Assembly (NCBI GenBank): GCA_963976865.1
Contig: CAXBLY010000001.1
Span: 248,001-312,000, forward strand
Length of the DNA: 64,000 nt
Origin: UBA1858 sp963976865
GTDB taxonomy: Bacteria; Pseudomonadota; Gammaproteobacteria; UBA4575
Reading direction: 5' to 3'
Made by a program: the position numbers and the translations under genes
Notes under the pieces: generated by a model
Database searches by the model: none
What the model was told of the DNA's origin: nothing
The model's input: only the letters and a program-made list of their open reading frames with translations
In this document: positions 60,950 to 64,000 of the stretch, in pieces
Layout of the letters: every line of letters begins with the position of its first letter
How positions within the stretch are numbered: position 1 is the stretch's first letter

Positions 60950-61471
60950 TTATTGACGAATAGATAACTTGCCGTCTTCGTGAGTCACCGAAAGATTTCT
61001 TAGGAATGACATTCCTAGTAAAATCTCTTCTCCATCCATGTGAGGATTAATATCTGCCTTGATATTGTATAAAGTAATATCGCCAATACTGATGTTATCC
61101 AATACCGTCGTATAAACTGTCACATTGCCGTTAGCCGTCATTGCCGTTAAGGCGTTACCTTTTTTCAACCCAACTCTATTGGCGACTCTTTCAGGGACAG
61201 ATACAAAACTTGCTCCTGTATCAACTAAAAACACAACCGGCTCATCATTAATTTTGCCACTCGCAATGTAGTGCCCGTGAGTACTGCTTTTTAGCACAAC
61301 TTCCTTACTGCCATTATCCAGAACTTGTGTATTCAGATTCTGGTTAGGGTTGCGTTTATTATCCAGTACATTAGTAAACAACACAGTCATTAAACCAATA
61401 GCGGCAATCCAGGACAGCACAATCATCCACTTGCCTGCGGTCGCGCTAAAATTATTTTCTTGTTTATCCAT
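60950..61471 (-). CDS. Retropepsin-like aspartic protease (TIGR02281 type)
   Basis: 173 aa. One membrane helix (residues 14-32), then a single-domain clan AA protease: FLVDTGASFVSVPERVANRVGL carries the active Asp-Thr-Gly and the SVP loop (motif DTGA near residue 102), and ILLGMSFLRNLSV closes the fold. It would act as a dimer on the periplasmic face. Single gene, minus strand. Confidence 0.9.
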   Translation of the reverse strand: MDKQENNFSATAGKWMIVLSWIAAIGLMTVLFTNVLDNKRNPNQNLNTQVLDNGSKEVVLKSSTHGHYIASGKINDEPVVFLVDTGASFVSVPERVANRVGLKKGNALTAMTANGNVTVYTTVLDNISIGDITLYNIKADINPHMDGEEILLGMSFLRNLSVTHEDGKLSIRQ

Positions 61472-61544
61472 TTTTGATTCTTTTCACAATGACTTGCTCA
61501 TCTTGGTTCTTCTGCTAATACTTACAGCATACAATAAAACATAG

Positions 61545-61752
61545 ACCGCTGGATTCCCGCCTGCGCGGGAATGACAATCACTTTCACGAGTGAAAATCTT
61601 TCTTGCAAGGGACAACTTTTTCGCGATTATGAACACCTTATGTAGAACACTAATATCACCAGATAAATTATGATGTTAGAAGTATTGGCTAATTACAACG
61701 TCACTCCTGAATAACAATCACGTCATTCCCGCGCAGGCGGGAATCCAGCGGT
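61545..61752. repeat. 31-bp perfect inverted repeats flanking 146 bp
   Basis: The segment at 61545-61575 (start ACCGCTGGATTCCCGCC, end GGGAATGAC) is the exact reverse complement of 61722-61752. Each arm holds its own hairpin, ATTCCCGC, CTGC, GCGGGAAT. The 146 bases between them carry no gene. Layout is that of a MITE or paired REP element; the right arm ends just beyond the galT stop codon and may also act as terminator. Related degenerate copies lie at 22614-22724. Confidence 0.85.
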
Positions 61753-61754
61753 GC

Positions 61755-62834
61755 TTATAAACTGACTGATCGCAATTGTTCGGCCGCATCCTCCGGGCTT
61801 ACTGTACTGACAAACAAACCTGAACCCAGTTCAAATCCAGTAGGAATACTGGTTCGTGGACATATCTCCAGATGCCAGACATAACTATTCATACAATCCT
61901 GCCATTCTTGCGAATGCGGTAATGAATGCAAAAAGAAATTATACTGAACACCGCCCAGCACATGATTGAGTCTTTGCATTGTATGCTTAAGCACCGTGGC
62001 AAAATCATTCAGATGCTCATCTTTAATATCCAGGAAATCAGCCTGATCAAACAACGGAAGTATTTGTACTTCCCACTCAAAACGACTCGCAAAAGGTTTC
62101 ACCGCAATGAAATATTTACCACGTTCGATAATATATTGCCCAACGTTGATTTTTCGCCTCACCTCACCCGATTCGCGATCATAGATAGTGGCTTCAAATG
62201 TCAGCGCTTCATCAATCAAGGTATGAAAGATATTTTGATTGTATTTTTGATAATACTGGCGCGTGTAGTTTAATTCATTGACCACGTTTTCAGGCACCAC
62301 TGGCATTGCGACAATCTGACTATGTGAATGAGCAATACTCGCGCCTGCCGCTGCACCAAAATTTTTAAACACTAATACATATTTAATACGTGGGTCACTA
62401 GCGTAAATTTCCTGCATGCGGTCACGAAACATGGAAAACATACCTGCGATGTGACTTACATCCATATCACTGACTCGAATTCCGTGATTACGGTGGTCTA
62501 TCACAACCTCGTGCCGCCCATAGCCATCGATAACTTTTTGCAGGCCAAAGTTAACTGAATTTCCGCTTTGCTGAGGACTCAGCACTGGAAATAAATTTTC
62601 GACAACTCGTACTTTCCAGTCTGTCGGTGTTGGCCAGGCCGCAATGGTAGCCGGGGTCATTTCCTCATTTCCCGCGCAAAAAGGACATTTTTCAACATGT
62701 TCTCGCGAATCTCGCTCGACTGGTGCTTCTTCCTTTCTGGGACGCAAACCACGCGCAGTAGAAACCAGGACAGATTCAGATGGAACGATTGGATTAATCC
62801 TTATCTCACGAATACTATTGTTTTCTTCACTCAT
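61755..62834 (-). CDS. Galactose-1-phosphate uridylyltransferase family protein
   Basis: 359 aa. HIT-superfamily nucleotidyl transferase: CPFCAGNEEMTP, WKVRVVENLFP, VIDHRNH, the active-site stretch SIAHSHSQIVA, and WHLEICPRT. The classic GalT site His-Pro-His-x-Gln is His-Ser-His-x-Gln here, keeping both His and Gln. It could be GalT or an ADP-glucose-type transferase. No gal operon partners are present. Symbol not given because the substrate is uncertain. Confidence 0.85.
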   Translation of the reverse strand: MSEENNSIREIRINPIVPSESVLVSTARGLRPRKEEAPVERDSREHVEKCPFCAGNEEMTPATIAAWPTPTDWKVRVVENLFPVLSPQQSGNSVNFGLQKVIDGYGRHEVVIDHRNHGIRVSDMDVSHIAGMFSMFRDRMQEIYASDPRIKYVLVFKNFGAAAGASIAHSHSQIVAMPVVPENVVNELNYTRQYYQKYNQNIFHTLIDEALTFEATIYDRESGEVRRKINVGQYIIERGKYFIAVKPFASRFEWEVQILPLFDQADFLDIKDEHLNDFATVLKHTMQRLNHVLGGVQYNFFLHSLPHSQEWQDCMNSYVWHLEICPRTSIPTGFELGSGLFVSTVSPEDAAEQLRSVSL

Positions 62835-63322
62835 CTGTCTCTCCAGTTATTCTCGATTGTTAAGGTATGCGCCAGATTCAGCCATTCATATAATTCACAA
62901 TGGCATCGCTCGCAAAGCTGCAACGATGATTGATTATCTCGATTAATCCGCCACACATAAAATAGGATAGTCTTATACGACACAAAGCTATATCTATCCG
63001 CCATTCATATAGTAACTGACATTATTTACAAGATTTTTCTGTGCATGGATGAGAAGCACCAATATCGCCATTTAATTATGGATTCCACTGCTGCGCAGTC
63101 TTAACACTGTGTTTGCAATTGTCAAAGTCAATATCTGCAACTGCCTCATTGTTGCTGGACCTGGCTTTGTCAAAACATCGTAATGCCTGAAGTCGATTAA
63201 CTCATTGTAAGCAACTAACTTTACTCATCAAAGCTTTACTTGATATATATCATTTTTAAATAACGATGCTGCTTACAGAATAATCCCACAAGTTTCATAA
63301 AAATAAATACGGGAGTTTCAAT
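62835..63322. other. Gene-free spacer before the second alkB
   Basis: 488 bases without a supported gene. It separates galT and the second alkB, which diverge. The only site seen is the FNR-like box at 63240-63253; the remainder is AT-rich without repeats. Confidence 0.5.
63240..63253. promoter_or_regulatory. FNR/ANR-like site upstream of the second alkB
   Basis: TTGAT-ATAT-ATCAT differs at one base from the FNR consensus TTGAT-N4-ATCAA. It lies about 70 bases before the start codon. Position fits regulation by oxygen state, but one site in an AT-rich region could occur by chance. Confidence 0.4.
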
Positions 63323-64000
63323 ATGCATACGTTTTTAGTAAATATCAGATACTTTCTTACACCTACTTTAATCGTATTGTCGTTGCTAGGTGTCATATTA
63401 GGGGGTAACTGGGTCTGGCTTGGTGTTGTTTTATTCGCATCCTCTATTGTTGCTGATTACCTTACCAGTGCAGTAAAAAGTATTCATTGCGAAGCTGCCG
63501 GTCGCGATCAGGACGGCGAAACCATCGGCATCCCCTGGCTTCTAAAAACCATGATGTGGGCACAGTATCCTGTCTTCGTTTCATTACAGCTTGCATTAAT
63601 CTGGCGTGTTTATGAATATACAAGTGGTGTTCCAATCGGCAGCATGGAATTACTTGGGCTCAACATTCAAACCGGTATCACTGGCTGGCAACTTGCAGGT
63701 GCAACAATTTCAGCATCGCTTTATCTTGGGCTGGGTATTATGTTTGGTCACGAACTCGCACATACCAAAGGACCCACTTTTATACTTGCTCGCTGGATGA
63801 TGGCACTAAGTGGAATAGCACACTTCTGTTATGCGCACGTCTATAACCATCATCTAGAACTCGGATGTGAAGATGATCCGGCTACCTCACCTCGTGGCAG
63901 AACCATTTACACTCATTACCTGTTATCACATTTTGGACAGTCACGCTTTCTATACATAATGGAACAGCAACGCTTAAAACGTTTAGGCTCCCGATTCATT
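63323..64000 (+). CDS. alkB: Second AlkB/XylM-type hydroxylase, N-terminal part (cut by window edge)
   Basis: 226 codons open to the end of the window with no stop. ATG 63323 has CGGGAG eight bases upstream. It is a clear paralogue of the protein at 39847: the same opening (VNIRYFL), the same GHELAHTKG, ARWMMALSG, HFCYAHVYNHHLELG, DDPATSPRGR and MEQQRLKRLG. The C-terminal NYxEHYGL and third His box lie outside. Composition is closer to the surrounding genes than that of the first copy. Confidence 0.93.
   Translation, partial: MHTFLVNIRYFLTPTLIVLSLLGVILGGNWVWLGVVLFASSIVADYLTSAVKSIHCEAAGRDQDGETIGIPWLLKTMMWAQYPVFVSLQLALIWRVYEYTSGVPIGSMELLGLNIQTGITGWQLAGATISASLYLGLGIMFGHELAHTKGPTFILARWMMALSGIAHFCYAHVYNHHLELGCEDDPATSPRGRTIYTHYLLSHFGQSRFLYIMEQQRLKRLGSRFI

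Overview
The window looks like chromosome from a free-living, respiring gammaproteobacterium of moderate GC content. The evidence is the housekeeping set (ptsI-mgtE, dcd/apbC/metG, nth beside an RsxB-like ferredoxin, rimO, nrdAB, fabA, pepN, tatD, adk, a pyrophosphate-type phosphofructokinase) together with protein families common in that class (DUF3301, DUF2288, TIGR04211 SH3 protein, PEP-CTERM proteins). I saw no rRNA, tRNA, CRISPR array, insertion sequence or prophage. Two AlkB/XylM-type membrane hydroxylases, a cobyrinate-diamide-synthase-like gene followed by a cysteine-free IscA-like gene (the dsrN-dsrR pattern of sulfur oxidisers) and a stand-alone molybdopterin oxidoreductase suggest a marine-type hydrocarbon or sulfur lifestyle. 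That ecological reading is inference.

Layout. 0-9.9 kb: end of ptsI, mgtE, small genes of unknown function, an HAD protein whose catalytic Asp is Asn, dcd, a WHy lipoprotein and apbC on the minus strand, then metG, an unusual four-cluster ferredoxin and nth. 9.9-14.5 kb: a copper-buffering RiPP locus of the HvfA/bufferin class. It has an ECF-like promoter, a precursor with nine EGKCG units, a strong terminator, an FMN glutamate-synthase-like oxidoreductase, DoxX (HvfX), DUF692 (HvfB) and DUF2063 (HvfC). 14.5-25 kb: an NAD-type isocitrate/isopropylmalate dehydrogenase, a small ribbon-helix-helix gene, rimO, the dsrN/dsrR-like pair, a NarX/NarL-type two-component pair, a rhodanese, an S24 protein and an Atm1-type ABC exporter. 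25-30 kb: nrdAB behind a promoter with candidate DnaA and NrdR boxes. 30-39.7 kb: a long gene-free spacer with a near-perfect palindrome, a Met-rich secreted protein, cupin, SH3 and TraB proteins, a coupled flavin/Fe-S reductase plus molybdopterin enzyme, dinB, and a membrane-anchored protein with four repeats. 39.8-45 kb: alkB, a divergent MerR regulator, fabA, an AbgT transporter and a PEP-CTERM protein, with a perfect 32-bp palindrome between the last two. 45-64 kb: pepN, trhO-tatD-bolA, a NUDIX/pseudo-receiver pair, a GGDEF-EAL protein, a sulfurtransferase, a ferredoxin-flavin reductase, a metalloprotease-like protein, adk, pfp, a second PEP-CTERM-like protein, a retropepsin-like protease, a 31-bp inverted-repeat element, a galT-like gene and the start of a second alkB.

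Working together: the RiPP locus plausibly makes a periplasmic copper-binding peptide under extracytoplasmic stress control. The FMN oxidoreductase inside it is the least expected component and, with the transcription layout (promoter, precursor, terminator, enzymes), is the most interesting candidate for something undescribed. The alkB paralogues, the divergent MerR gene and a 2Fe-2S/flavin reductase could form an alkane-oxidation module, but only the alkB/MerR neighbourhood is visible directly.
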